Assembly: GCF_943736985.1 (NCBI RefSeq)
Contig: NZ_CALSFS010000007.1
Coordinates: forward strand, 62,001 to 126,000
Direction: 5' to 3'
DNA: 64,000 nt
DNA from: Clostridium sp. Marseille-Q2269
Lineage (GTDB): Bacteria; Bacillota; Clostridia; Clostridiales; Clostridiaceae
The stretch's first letter is position 1. Every line of letters starts with the position of its first letter. Both the position numbers and the translations under genes were made by a program. Positions 1 to 8,924 of this stretch are shown here, piece by piece. Below the pieces are notes generated by a model that was not told where the DNA came from, made no database searches, and worked only from the letters and a program-made list of their open reading frames with translations.

Positions 1-209
1 GTTTGTGCAAAGAAAATCAAATTTTTAAAATCTTTTCCTTTATAGTAGTAACCCAATAACCCTTTACGATCTATATTATTACCATCTTGTTCTTTCTCAT
101 TAATACTAGTATTAGCTGATTCATCATTTTTAGCGGCATAAGCAGGAAAACTACTTATTGTAGATAATATAACTGAACAGGTTAAAATTCCAATTAAAGC
201 TCTTTTCAT
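1..209 (-). CDS. Binary toxin binding/translocation component, N-terminal part only
   Basis: The first 69 codons of a gene that runs off the left edge. It begins at an ATG at 209 after an AGGAGG site. Residues 1-25 form a signal peptide (MKRALIGILTCSVIL then AYA). Around residue 50 the segment KGLLGYYYKGKDFKNL matches the start of the PA14 domain of the iota-toxin Ib / CDTb family (Ib has NGLMGYYFTDEHFKDL). Proteins of this family form heptameric pores that carry the enzymatic component into host cells. It lies 27 bases downstream of the enzymatic-component gene on the same strand, the usual order for these toxins. Only the first tenth of the protein is visible, so subfamily (iota, CDT, CST, Vip1-like) cannot be decided; the signal peptide argues against C2II. 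Confidence 0.85.
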   Translation of the reverse strand, partial: MKRALIGILTCSVILSTISSFPAYAAKNDESANTSINEKEQDGNNIDRKGLLGYYYKGKDFKNLIFFAQ

Positions 210-236
210 ATTTATTCCCTCCTTTTATTAAATCAA

Positions 237-2350
237 TTATTTTTTTAATGTAGCATCGATAACGAATTTTTCTCCTTTGTTTGTTGTAGTTGTTGTTACT
301 ACCTTTGTAACCCTATTGATTTCATACTTACTTCCTTTATTTAATATTATTTCTTTTTCGTCTTTCTGTTTTGCTATTTCACCTACATAAGCTCCATTAT
401 AACCTTTGGGTACTTGTAACCTTAGGATATAATTTCTTTTCCCAAATGCTGATAGATATTCACTAGATAAGCTTGTACTCATAAATTCTTTGGTTTCTTT
501 AACAGTACCTAAAAGTCTATTCTCAAAATCTTTTAATGTAGGACGCTCCCCTATTTTATAGCCCAATTCTACCGAACTACACCAGCGATAAACAACTATA
601 TTTTGTGGTATTGGCTTTTTTTCTAATGCTGAAGATATATTGTCTATCTTCTTTTCCAATTCCACATTTCCACTTTTCTCTTCTCTTAAATACTGATTAA
701 TTTCTTTATAACCTTGATCAGTATAGTCATATATATCTTTTCTTTGTTCTGCAGATAATTCTTTTTCCCAAGATTCATAATTCTTTTCCCCCCAAACTGA
801 GGCCTTACCATTAATATCATTTTTAAAATCCAAGGTTTCTTTTAAGCTACCTTCTACCCTTAAACATTCTTTTCCCTTTATAGTAGTCTTAGTAATGTTA
901 TCTACATGAAGAGCATATCCATTATCAATTAATATCTTATATTCTCCTTTGTCATTAATTGAGGCTGCTCTGGTTTCTCCAGATTGTCCTTTACTACTTG
1001 GTACTTTAATCTTTAATAATACACGCTCATTACTATTAGTAGTTTGAATTGTCAAATGAGTCATTAAGTAATTATCAAATATAATATCCTTATTATTAAA
1101 TTGCTTAATAAATTCTTCCTTTCCTTCTGAACTAATGGTATTTCCACTTATTAATTCTTTGTTAAAACCAAAATTAACAGCATCAACTAATTTATAAGTT
1201 ATAACCGATTCAGATAAATTGGCTTTCTTCATGGATTTATCCATATCTTCCAACGTTTTTTTTTCATAAGTATTTAGTTCTGGATTAAATGAAAAGGTAA
1301 GACTTGGATATTTATCTAATATATTTTCTTTGTTTTCTACAAAATCCTTTACGCTATTTCGTTCTTGTTTATTAAGTTTATCTTCAAATTTCTTTTCTTC
1401 CTTTTTACCCCATTTTTCAGCTTCCTTTTTATCTTCTTTAAAATCTTTTGGCTTCTCTACGTATAGGAATAGGTAAGAATTTGATATTATCTCTTTCTTT
1501 TCCCCTCCTCCACACCGTACTGGCGACTTTCACCGCATACAGCGTTCCATCAATATTGCTCAAATATATTTAGCTTTTCATCAATACTGACTTGTGGCTA
1601 TCCCTCCACTTGCTTTCACAAATTTCAACGGTACTGTGCCACTACTTTCACTAATATAAAAGCAAGTTATAACTCTTTATCTTTTCTTGCTACCACTTCA
1701 AAGGAAGTAAGTCCTCAATGTTATCAGCTTACCACGTTCCAATAACCTTATCCTTATATGTATATCCTTAGGTAATTCCTATGAGCCTGTGTGCTTGATA
1801 CCACCTTTAATGGTATAAGGTTTTTCATAACGCAGATTTTTACTAAACCTCACACACCATATAACCTTGATATTTATAACATTTCTGTTTTATAACTTTT
1901 TAGACCCGTACATTCGGAATTTTGTCAGTCCTTATAGACATTCTTACCATAGATATTTTATGGACTCCCGATCTATATTATCCTCGACTACCTCTAGTTC
2001 GCATTTCCTCAGCATGACCTGTTAGGGGATAACCTCAATCGACTTTACCGAGCTTATAACAAACCCTTTCTCACTAAAAAATTTGCTATTCGGAGTATCA
2101 GAGAAAGCCCTTCAAGGCATTACCCCATCATTTGACTTTTCAAGTTATTAGTTCTTAAACAAATTTTATATGTTTAGGCAATACTTTTCATATTGCAACG
2201 TGTCGCACCTGCATAATAGTTAATGCCATCTTCAGTGTTCGCTTTAGCAGTTACTTCTGTTCCAAAAATTATAAAATTAAAAGAAACTAATAACAAAAAG
2301 TTACATAAAATTATAATTATTTTCTTGTTTATAATTTTTATATTTTTCAT
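237..2350 (-). CDS. Binary toxin ADP-ribosyltransferase (enzymatic component), split by a group II intron
   Basis: Exon 1 is 2350-2209 and exon 2 is 1462-237. Joined, they give 1368 bases and 455 residues, the size of iota Ia and CDTa (about 430-455). The ATG at 2350 follows AAGGAGG. Residues 1-38 are a signal peptide. At the splice point the codon G|AC makes Asp, giving NYYAD-VEKPKDFKEDKK, which aligns with SNYITDRAFIERPEDFLKDK of Ia. The C-terminal half carries the ART motifs: Arg in IVVYRWCSS, the STS motif in EFMSTSLSS, and Glu-x-Glu in KQKDEKEIILNKG. Known relatives mono-ADP-ribosylate G-actin; that activity is inferred here. Without splicing, ribosomes would stop inside the intron about 70 codons in, so toxin production should depend on RNA splicing. 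A TTG-started reading frame from 1253 alone lacks the N-terminal domain. Confidence 0.88.
1463..2208 (-). mobile_element. ORF-less group II intron inside the toxin gene
   Basis: A 746-base ribozyme-type intron on the same strand as the toxin gene. Its 5' end reads GTGCGAC (consensus GTGYG) and its 3' end reads CCTAT (consensus AY). Domain V is at about 1512-1547: a hairpin with CGC in the lower stem, a GCGGU/GUCGC upper stem and a GAAA tetraloop. Domain VI follows: GGAGGAGG pairs with CCTATTCC and leaves an unpaired A eight bases from the 3' end, the expected branch point. The last six exon bases (ATGCAG) can pair with CTGCGT at 1830-1835, a candidate EBS1. No reverse transcriptase/maturase ORF is present; 746 bases fits domains I-VI only. 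Splicing in the cell would need a maturase made elsewhere. Confidence 0.9.
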
Positions 2351-2423
2351 ATTCTTCCTCCTTATAAAAATTTTAGTTCTGTTCAATTATTTTTTAATGT
2401 TTTAAAATTATCCAACCACAGTC

Positions 2424-2452
2424 ATTTTACATGAATTTTGATAATAAGTCAA
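2424..2452 (-). promoter_or_regulatory. Sigma-A-type promoter of the binary toxin operon
   Basis: On the minus strand TTGACT (2452-2447), a 17-base spacer and TAAAAT (2429-2424) lie about 74 bases upstream of the toxin ATG. This is near-consensus for the housekeeping sigma factor and unlike the TcdR/BotR-type toxin promoters. Confidence 0.6.
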
Positions 2453-2689
2453 TATTTAACATTATTCTTTTATATAATTATTTTTACTAAACAAGCTTTG
2501 AGTCATATAATATAAATTATGGGTACATCTAACAAAACCGACAAAGCCTATGTTTAAGAATTTAATTCTATAGAATCTAGTTATGGCACTTTTATTAAAC
2601 CCGTTAAAATGTGTAACAAAAACAAAGTAGTTAAATAATATGAATTTTTTTTAAATTGGTATAGAAAAATAATTTAAATCTATAAAAAA

Positions 2690-2737
2690 AGTGTTGCTAG
2701 AATGATTTTCATTTACAAAAAACATTCTAGCAACACT
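2690..2737. terminator. Hairpin terminator downstream of the LacI-family gene
   Basis: A perfect 15-bp inverted repeat, AGTGTTGCTAGAATG and its complement, separated by an 18-base loop. It has an A-tract on one side and lies between the ends of the toxin leader and the LacI gene. The stretch 2453-2689 holds no gene that I can see. Confidence 0.75.
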
Positions 2738-2819
2738 ATGCTATAAATAGTTATACTAGTTAATCATATAAAATTTATTTTATATTTTTATATAGATATA
2801 ATGAAGATAAATACTGATT

Positions 2820-3833
2820 TTAAGTAGTTCCTCTTACCACTAATGAAACAGGAATAACAACATGTTTTGCATCTATAATTTCTTCTCCATTTATAAGTTT
2901 ATAAAGTAGTTCTGAAGCCTCCAGCGCAATCTTCTTTTTATCTTGATATATTGTTGTTATAGGTGGATAGCAAAATTTAGATATAGATATACCATCAAAC
3001 CCTACAATTTTCACCTTATGGGGAACAGAAATGTTATTTTGTTGTAATGCTACCAAAGCTCCATGAGCTCTCCAATCATTAGTGGCAAAAATACCATCAA
3101 ATTCTAAACCTTTTTTTATTAAATATGTAACCATATCCCGGGCTTCTTCAAAGTTAGATCTGGTATCACTTAATTTTACAATTAAATTATCATCTACAGA
3201 AAAGCCATATTTTATTAAGGCATCTTTATATCCTTGAAGTCTTTGGTTATTAACAGATAAACTTTTCCCTTTTGTTACTGTTAAAATACGTTTGCATCCT
3301 TTTTTTATAAGCTCTTCTGTTGCCATAAATCCACCTAAATAATGATCAGACTCTACATATATTGCATTAGTATCACTTTTAGGCTTCCTATCTATGCAAA
3401 CTATAGGTATATTTCTTTTTATAACATCTAAAGGAATATTCTCACGACCTGATATACATATAATACCATCCACAAGTTTAGAATCCAGGCTTCTAAAATA
3501 AGCTTCTTCTTTTAGCTCATCTTGATTTGTATTACATATAAAGACAGAATATCCTTTGTCAAAAAAGAATTTCTCTATTTCTAAAACCACATTAGAAAAA
3601 AATTCATTATTTATATCAGGCACTATTACACCAATTGTTTTTGATTTACTAACTCTTAAGCTTTTAGCAGCCATGTTAACAGTATAATCATGCTCTTTTA
3701 TAATATCCATTACTCTTTTACCAGTTTCTTCTGAAAATCTACCATTATTATTGAGGACTCTAGAAACAGTAGCAATTGATACTCCACTTAATTCTGCTAT
3801 TTCTTTTAGGGATATTTTTTTATTATTTTTCAT
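2820..3833 (-). CDS. LacI-family transcriptional regulator
   Basis: 337 residues, full length for the family. The N-terminal HTH (ISLKEIAELSGVSIATVSRV, residues 8-27) is the LacI signature and is followed by the hinge helix. The rest is a periplasmic-binding-protein-like sugar-sensing domain (KTIGVIVPDINNEFFS, then EFDGIFATNDWRAHGA). It is divergent from an epimerase and isomerase pair, so it probably represses those genes and responds to a sugar or sugar phosphate. The start follows a GGAGG-like site. The ligand cannot be read from sequence. Confidence 0.9.
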   Translation of the reverse strand: MKNNKKISLKEIAELSGVSIATVSRVLNNNGRFSEETGKRVMDIIKEHDYTVNMAAKSLRVSKSKTIGVIVPDINNEFFSNVVLEIEKFFFDKGYSVFICNTNQDELKEEAYFRSLDSKLVDGIICISGRENIPLDVIKRNIPIVCIDRKPKSDTNAIYVESDHYLGGFMATEELIKKGCKRILTVTKGKSLSVNNQRLQGYKDALIKYGFSVDDNLIVKLSDTRSNFEEARDMVTYLIKKGLEFDGIFATNDWRAHGALVALQQNNISVPHKVKIVGFDGISISKFCYPPITTIYQDKKKIALEASELLYKLINGEEIIDAKHVVIPVSLVVRGTT

Positions 3834-3987
3834 AGTTTTTCCTCCATTTGAGTAATTAACATACTATTTAAATCATAGCAAATACATAATTAATTGTACA
3901 TATATTTTATTGGTACTTTTCATTTCTCTATGATTTATTAATACCAAAGCCCTTAATTCCTATACTTCTAATATTTTTATATTTTTC

Positions 3988-4045
3988 TTGACAAGCCTAA
4001 TTAGTGATGAGATAATAAAATCAAATTTGAGCAATCGTTTACCCA
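3988..4045 (+). promoter_or_regulatory. Promoter of alsE-rpiB with a candidate LacI-type operator
   Basis: TTGACA (3988-3993), 17 bases, then GATAAT (4011-4016). Just downstream is GCAATCGTTTAC (4031-4042), which resembles a LacI/CcpA-family half-palindrome and sits at about +8 to +20, a position where a bound repressor would block transcription. The operator is inferred from resemblance and position. Confidence 0.5.
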
Positions 4046-4106
4046 AAAATTACTCAAAATTAATTTTACATCACATTAATAAATTAAATTTAGGAGGAAT
4101 ATTAAA

Positions 4107-4763
4107 ATGGAAAAATTACTTTGTCCTTCCATGATGTGTGCCAATTATGACTCATTAAAAGATGAAGTTAATAATCTAGATTTAGCAGGAACAGATATAT
4201 TCCATATAGATATAATGGATGGAAGCTTTGTTCCCAACTTTGGTATGGGGACTCAAGATGTTCAATGCATAAGAAAAAACACAAAAAAACTAATAGATAC
4301 ACACTTAATGATTGAAAATCCAGGCAACTATATAGATTTATTTATAAATCTAGGTGTAGATATAATTTATATTCATCCAGAAGCAGACAAGCATCCTACC
4401 AGATCTTTGAGTAAAATTAAAGCTGCTAATAAAAAAGCAGGCATAGCAATAAATCCCGGCACTTCAATAGATAATATTAAAGAATTATTACCATTAGTTG
4501 ATTACTTAATGGTTATGACAGTAAATCCAGGTTTTGCTGGTCAAAAATATTTAGACTTTGTAAACAATAAAATAAAAGCTTTGGTGGATCTAAAAGAAAC
4601 CTTTCATTTTAAACTAATGGTGGATGGGGCAATATCCCCTACAAAAATTGAAGAACTTTCAAACCTTGGGGTAGATGGATTTATATTAGGCACATCTGCA
4701 CTATTTGGTAAAGAAAAAGATTATAAAACAATTATAAAAAGTTTAAAGAATTATGAGGTGTAA
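4107..4763 (+). CDS. Ribulose-phosphate / D-allulose-6-phosphate 3-epimerase family protein
   Basis: 218 residues, full-length TIM barrel of the Rpe/AlsE family. The metal and substrate motifs are present: HIDIMDGSFVPNFGMG, DTHLMIENP, IHPEAD, VMTVNPGFAGQ and MVDGAISP. The wording IHPE and VMTVNPGFAGQ resembles E. coli AlsE more than canonical Rpe, and the next gene is rpiB. The pair would interconvert allose-6-P, allulose-6-P and fructose-6-P, or act on ribose/ribulose phosphates. A GGAGG site precedes the ATG. No kinase or sugar transporter lies beside it. Confidence 0.82.
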   Translation: MEKLLCPSMMCANYDSLKDEVNNLDLAGTDIFHIDIMDGSFVPNFGMGTQDVQCIRKNTKKLIDTHLMIENPGNYIDLFINLGVDIIYIHPEADKHPTRSLSKIKAANKKAGIAINPGTSIDNIKELLPLVDYLMVMTVNPGFAGQKYLDFVNNKIKALVDLKETFHFKLMVDGAISPTKIEELSNLGVDGFILGTSALFGKEKDYKTIIKSLKNYEV

Positions 4764-4764
4764 A

Positions 4765-5214
4765 ATGAACATAGGAATAGGAAATGATCATGTAGCTTAC
4801 GATCTAAAACTAGAAATAATTGAATATGTAAAAAGCTTAGGCCATAAAGTAGTTGATTTTGGTCATGACAACACTGAAAGAACTGATTATCCAATTTACG
4901 GAGAAGCTGTAGCTAATGCTGTTGTTAATAAAGAAGTTGACTGTGGTATCTTAATATGTGGTACAGGTGTTGGCATATCTATTTCTGCAAATAAAGTAAA
5001 TGGAATAAGAGCCGTGGTATGTAGTGAACCTTATTCTGCTATGCTTTCAAAACAACACAATAACACCAATATATTAGCTTTTGGTTCAAGGGTTGTTGGA
5101 AGTGAACTAGCTAAAATGATAGTTAATGCTTGGTTAAATGCTGAATTTGAACATGATAGACATACAAAAAGAGTTGAAATGATTAAATCAATAGAGGAAA
5201 AACAAAGTAAATAA
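4765..5214 (+). CDS. rpiB: Ribose-5-phosphate isomerase B family (RpiB/LacAB)
   Basis: 149 residues from the ATG at 4765, one base after the upstream gene's stop, with GAGGTGT as ribosome site inside the end of that gene, so translation is probably coupled. Family motifs are GIGNDHVAYDLK, VDFGHDNTERTDYP, the active-site Cys in DCGILICGTGVGISISANK, and NNTNILAFGSRVVG. RpiB enzymes isomerise ribose-5-P/ribulose-5-P and many accept allose-6-P. The neighbouring AlsE-like epimerase makes a 6-deoxy- or hexose-phosphate role plausible. Confidence 0.9.
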   Translation: MNIGIGNDHVAYDLKLEIIEYVKSLGHKVVDFGHDNTERTDYPIYGEAVANAVVNKEVDCGILICGTGVGISISANKVNGIRAVVCSEPYSAMLSKQHNNTNILAFGSRVVGSELAKMIVNAWLNAEFEHDRHTKRVEMIKSIEEKQSK

Positions 5215-5237
5215 TAATAAATAAAAAGCCAATCCTT

Positions 5238-5294
5238 ATATTATAGTTCCTGTTTTAAATATAATCCATATATTTAAAACAGGAACTATAATAT
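5238..5294 (+). terminator. Long hairpin terminator after rpiB
   Basis: A nearly perfect inverted repeat with arms of about 25 bases (from TATTATAGTTCCTG) around a 5-base loop, 24 bases after the rpiB stop. The interval 5295-5537 shows no gene. Confidence 0.8.
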
Positions 5295-5537
5295 TTGTTA
5301 AAATTAAACCTAAGCTCGTCTTCTTTCTTTTATTGGAAGATTTACATATAATCTTATTAAACAAATATTACATTAGAATTTGTTTTCACTAAAAAATTAA
5401 TTCTTAAGATCTCATATAAAGTAAACTATAATATGAAATAGTTTCAATATAAAAAAATCAACTATTAACCATTATAAGCATAAGTCGTTAAAGTATGAGC
5501 AACATAGGTTGCATTTAATGAATTTTTTTCCAAAAAC

Positions 5538-5593
5538 ATAATCTGTGCACTCTCCACTTTTATTAAAAATATTATGGAGTTTACACAGATTAT
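5538..5593 (-). terminator. Terminator of the polysaccharide deacetylase gene
   Basis: ATAATCTGTG at 5538-5547 pairs with CACAGATTAT at 5584-5593, and reading on the minus strand a GTTTTTG tract follows. It lies 34 bases past the deacetylase stop. Confidence 0.6.
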
Positions 5594-5626
5594 TTTATAC
5601 TATATTAAGTTAATTTTTATACTCTA

Positions 5627-6505
5627 TTAATTGTTATATTCCTGTTCACTGTCACAAGTTGGTGTATTGGGATCATCCTTAATAAGATTTGCTATTTCAT
5701 CTTTACGCATAAACACTACCCCTTCATGGGATTTTGCATATTTAATAAACTCGTCAATAACTGATATTACAGCAGGTGTTCCTCCTATTCTGTCGTGCAA
5801 GCTAACAGACATCATCCTTCTCTTTGTTCCGGCTTCTGTATAAAGGTGATCAAATTCGTATTTCAATTGTGCTGCAAATTGGTTAGGAGACCAATTTTTT
5901 ACCTCTAAATTTACAATATCATTATTACGAATAGTATATGGCATAACTACAAATCTTTTACCTGATACATTAGTGATAAATGGCTCGTCATGACTCAAAT
6001 CATCAATGTGATATAAGAAATCAAGCTCCTGCAAAACCTTTAAGGTGTTGACGCTACGACGTAACCAGTTGCAATTATAACCAACAGCTCGCTTGCCTGT
6101 GATCTGCTCTACCAAATCCACACCTTCCTTAATAAAACTTAATTCTTCCTTATAGGACTTGTTATACTGGTCATCCCAAACAATACCATGAGCTGCAATC
6201 TCATGTCCACTGTCTGCAATTCGCCTTGCAAGATGTGGATATTTTTCTGCGGCTTTTCCAACAACATGAGAAGTAACTTTTATGTTGTGCTTATCCCACA
6301 AGTCAAGCATTCTGGGAATACCTTCAAAGGCACCATATCGAAACCAGCTTTCTGCCGGCAAATCAGGATACCCTTTTGGCAAAGGACTTATGGAAAAAGG
6401 GCTACTAGCTCCAGCTGGATGTCCTCCTGTTTCAAATTGCATTGAAAAGCTTATTACAAGTCTTGCTCCATTGGGCCAAAAATATTCATTATTTTTCATT
6501 TCCAT
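5627..6505 (-). CDS. Polysaccharide deacetylase (NodB-like, PuuE/allantoinase-like subgroup)
   Basis: 292 residues with no signal peptide, so probably cytoplasmic. The NodB fold is seen as ARLVISFSMQFETGG at the start, NIKVTSHVVGKAAEKYPHLA, then SGHEIAAHGIVWDD, where the two histidines are metal ligands, and SVSLHDRIGGTP near the C-terminus. The pattern resembles the cytosolic PuuE/HpPgdA subgroup rather than secreted chitin deacetylases. The substrate is unknown. The gene stands alone between two terminators, and a 33-base leader element shared with another gene precedes its ribosome site. Confidence 0.82.
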   Translation of the reverse strand: MEMKNNEYFWPNGARLVISFSMQFETGGHPAGASSPFSISPLPKGYPDLPAESWFRYGAFEGIPRMLDLWDKHNIKVTSHVVGKAAEKYPHLARRIADSGHEIAAHGIVWDDQYNKSYKEELSFIKEGVDLVEQITGKRAVGYNCNWLRRSVNTLKVLQELDFLYHIDDLSHDEPFITNVSGKRFVVMPYTIRNNDIVNLEVKNWSPNQFAAQLKYEFDHLYTEAGTKRRMMSVSLHDRIGGTPAVISVIDEFIKYAKSHEGVVFMRKDEIANLIKDDPNTPTCDSEQEYNN

Positions 6506-6522
6506 TCTCCTTTCCTTAGATA

Positions 6523-6555
6523 AAGTTCTGTTAAGTTATATGAACATTGATTTCT
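6523..6555 (-). repeat. 33-base leader element, copy A
   Basis: Identical over 33 bases to 17706-17738 and similar to 26841-26869. In each case it lies just upstream of the ribosome site of the following gene, in the same orientation to that gene (minus-strand core ATCAATGTTCATATAACTTA). It contains TATAAC and may be a promoter core or a shared 5' leader. Confidence 0.55.
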
Positions 6556-6770
6556 CTCAACTTATTGAAATATAATAGTTTCTCTACAAACATATTAACT
6601 CCTAGAGATGAGAGAAAAATCAATGAACAAAGCTAATAAAATCTCTTCCATTTGTCTTTTGTTTTATAAACAAAATCCTATGATGATGATTAAATTATAT
6701 ATCTGTAATAGTATTAATACAATTACGCACTAATTTGATAGATACTAACATTTTGGTTAGTATTTAAAAA

Positions 6771-6834
6771 GGTCTGTGGCACTAAGAATAAATTCCACAA
6801 TACATTGTGTTTAAATTCTTTAATGCCACAGACC
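6771..6834 (-). terminator. Terminator of the sactipeptide operon
   Basis: GGTCTGTGGCA at 6771 pairs with TGCCACAGACC at 6824-6834, with further pairing inside (AAGAATAAATTCCACA with TGTGTTTAAATTCTT). It sits about 105 bases after the last gene of the operon. Confidence 0.7.
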
Positions 6835-6938
6835 CCATCATATCTATTATTCACTTTTTATTCTTGATTTATTAACATTAAATAAAAATAATTATATAGG
6901 AATCATCAAAATAATTCATCAATATTTCCTAATTATAA

Positions 6939-8072
6939 TTAAAATAATCCTATTAAACTAGTTAACAAAAAAATAATTAAGGGTAAAATATATTTTCTTG
7001 GATGTTTCCATAATTGTTGTTTTGTTTTCCAGTTTAGCAAGGGAATCTTTAATTCTAATAGATAACCTATTATTGGTTCTATAATGGATAATAAGATAAA
7101 TGTGATTATATTTAATATAAAAGGCATACTACCTGTAAATATATTTAATATAAAAATTAATATATTGCCACATAAAAAATATGATCCAAGAAATTTTTTA
7201 TACATATTCCATATACTTGTTGAATCATTTGGCAGCATATTGGCCTGTTTTCTAATATATAAATCTCCAGATAACATGGTTAATATAGGTGTATTAATAG
7301 CTCCTATAGACCAAGTTAAGCACCATATTATATAATTACTTTTACTTATTAATGTTAAAAAACAGACTATAGCTATTAACATAAAAGTATTTATCAAATA
7401 GATTTTTTCATTTATAAAAACCTTTAAAAAATAATTTTTGCTATACCTTAATTTTCCTAATATATTTCTATTATTTCTCCTTATAGCTATATCTAAACTA
7501 TTTTTTTTCAGTATACTAATTAGTGAAATTACTATACAAAGATATAATATTAAAAACTTATTTAATATTGAAATATGTAAAATAAAGGATAGTATAATAC
7601 ATAATAAAAGGAATATAAGGGGAATCCATTGAACTTTTCTTTTTCTATTTAATAATAAAAGAATCCATACATCTATCTCAATACATAGTATGACTGTGGA
7701 AATAATTAAAAAAATGTTTTCTAACGGATTATAAACATAGAGAAAAGCAATTACAATAATAAATGAAATTCTCTCTAATAAAGAAATTATTATTAATGAA
7801 AAAGTAAATGATAGTAAAAATCTTTTTTTATTTATTGGTAATGAAATGTAATTTTTTACCTTTTCAAATAAAGAATATGTATGAATAATGTAAGCATTAG
7901 ATGTAATAGTAACCACTACAGTAATCCATATTAAAGTTTTTTCATTAATTATAGGTTTTATAAAAGCACCTAAATATTCTATGCAAGCTATATAAAATAA
8001 AAGTATTGCAATAATATATCTTTCAATGGTCTTTTTGGTTATCATATCTTTTAAAAAAATCTTACTTATCAT
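6939..8072 (-). CDS. albD: Sactipeptide export: multi-pass membrane protein (AlbD-like)
   Basis: 377 residues, almost wholly hydrophobic with about ten membrane-spanning segments and no soluble domain. It overlaps the ABC ATPase gene by 11 bases and is the last gene of the operon. In the subtilosin operon of Bacillus subtilis, AlbD is the hydrophobic partner of the ATPase AlbC. Position, size and hydropathy support the same role here: the membrane part of an exporter that secretes the mature peptide and may provide self-immunity. The assignment rests more on synteny than on sequence motifs. Confidence 0.7.
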   Translation of the reverse strand: MISKIFLKDMITKKTIERYIIAILLFYIACIEYLGAFIKPIINEKTLIWITVVVTITSNAYIIHTYSLFEKVKNYISLPINKKRFLLSFTFSLIIISLLERISFIIVIAFLYVYNPLENIFLIISTVILCIEIDVWILLLLNRKRKVQWIPLIFLLLCIILSFILHISILNKFLILYLCIVISLISILKKNSLDIAIRRNNRNILGKLRYSKNYFLKVFINEKIYLINTFMLIAIVCFLTLISKSNYIIWCLTWSIGAINTPILTMLSGDLYIRKQANMLPNDSTSIWNMYKKFLGSYFLCGNILIFILNIFTGSMPFILNIITFILLSIIEPIIGYLLELKIPLLNWKTKQQLWKHPRKYILPLIIFLLTSLIGLF

Positions 8073-8757
8073 GTAACCATACCTCCAAAGAATCAGTAAG
8101 ATTCTCTGTTTTACTTAAATTGTGTAACTTACAATGTCCCTCCTTTAGTATAATTACTTTGTGGCATGTCTTTTCAATACTTTCAGCAATATGTGAACTC
8201 ATAAGTATTGTTCCAAATTTCTTATATTGTAAAATTTCTTCATATAAAAAATTAGAAGATAAAAAATCTAATCCATCTAAAGGCTCATCTAGTATAAGAA
8301 AAGGAAGTTCTAAAGAGAAACCTGTAATTAAAAATACCTTTTTTTTATTTCCTGTAGATAAGTCTTTCATAGGATAATTTATGTATTTTTCAAACGTAAA
8401 TCCTTTTATTAATTCTTCCAAATGATTGTTATTTATTTTTTTATCATAAACCTTTTCTATAAAATGCAAATACTCATTGAAAGACCAATAGGAAAATGCC
8501 TGTTCTTCAGTAAAAACTGTATATCTTTTTTTCTTCCATTTTATATCTTCAAAATTGAAATCTTCTCCATTATAATTTAATTTAGAATATTTATATCCTG
8601 AGTGTACCCCTGAAATAGTATTGAGCAAGGTGGTTTTTCCTGCACCATTTAATCCTAACAATCCTACCACACTATTATCACTTAAGGTAAATGATATATC
8701 TGAAAGAATGGGGATATTTTTATCATACCAAGCCTGAAGTCCCTGTATTGTAAGCAT
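8062..8757 (-). CDS. albC: ABC transporter ATP-binding protein (AlbC-like)
   Basis: 231 residues. Walker A is GLNGAGKTT (residues 35-43), the signature is LSTGNK (133-138, a variant of LSGGQ), Walker B is LPFLILDEP (151-159), and the switch His is in LMSSHI (about 189). It is a single-domain ATPase that would pair with the following membrane protein. It starts three bases downstream of the small AlbB-like gene. In subtilosin producers AlbC energises export and immunity. Confidence 0.88.
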   Translation of the reverse strand: MLTIQGLQAWYDKNIPILSDISFTLSDNSVVGLLGLNGAGKTTLLNTISGVHSGYKYSKLNYNGEDFNFEDIKWKKKRYTVFTEEQAFSYWSFNEYLHFIEKVYDKKINNNHLEELIKGFTFEKYINYPMKDLSTGNKKKVFLITGFSLELPFLILDEPLDGLDFLSSNFLYEEILQYKKFGTILMSSHIAESIEKTCHKVIILKEGHCKLHNLSKTENLTDSLEVWLHDK

Positions 8758-8759
8758 AA

Positions 8760-8924
8760 TTAGCTATTCTTTCCTAATTTAAATGAGTTTACTATAAATA
8801 CTATACCAACTATTACAAAAAGTATTGAAAGAAGATATTGTTTTCTTAATCCAAATGAAATTGCTCCTATAAACCATATAATGCCTATTATAATTCTAAA
8901 TATTTTTCTACTATTGTTATTCAT
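8760..8924 (-). CDS. albB: Small two-helix membrane protein (AlbB-like)
   Basis: 54 residues, starting MNNNSRKIFRIIIG, with two membrane helices (about 8-23 and 31-47) separated by a short basic loop. Its ATG overlaps the upstream stop as ATGA. B. subtilis AlbB is 53 residues with the same two-helix layout and also lies immediately before albC. The role in subtilosin producers is immunity or export. Overlapping starts and stops on both sides make translation certain enough despite the short length. Confidence 0.72.
   Translation of the reverse strand: MNNNSRKIFRIIIGIIWFIGAISFGLRKQYLLSILFVIVGIVFIVNSFKLGKNS

Noticed and set aside
237-1253. A stand-alone TTG-started 338-residue toxin fragment
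   Set aside because: The frame stays open upstream to the intron and aligns with the N-terminal domain of iota Ia once the intron is removed; the TTG has no ribosome site.
2223-2405. Plus-strand 60-residue ORF over the toxin signal peptide
   Set aside because: It is the complement of the signal-peptide coding region, with no ribosome site.
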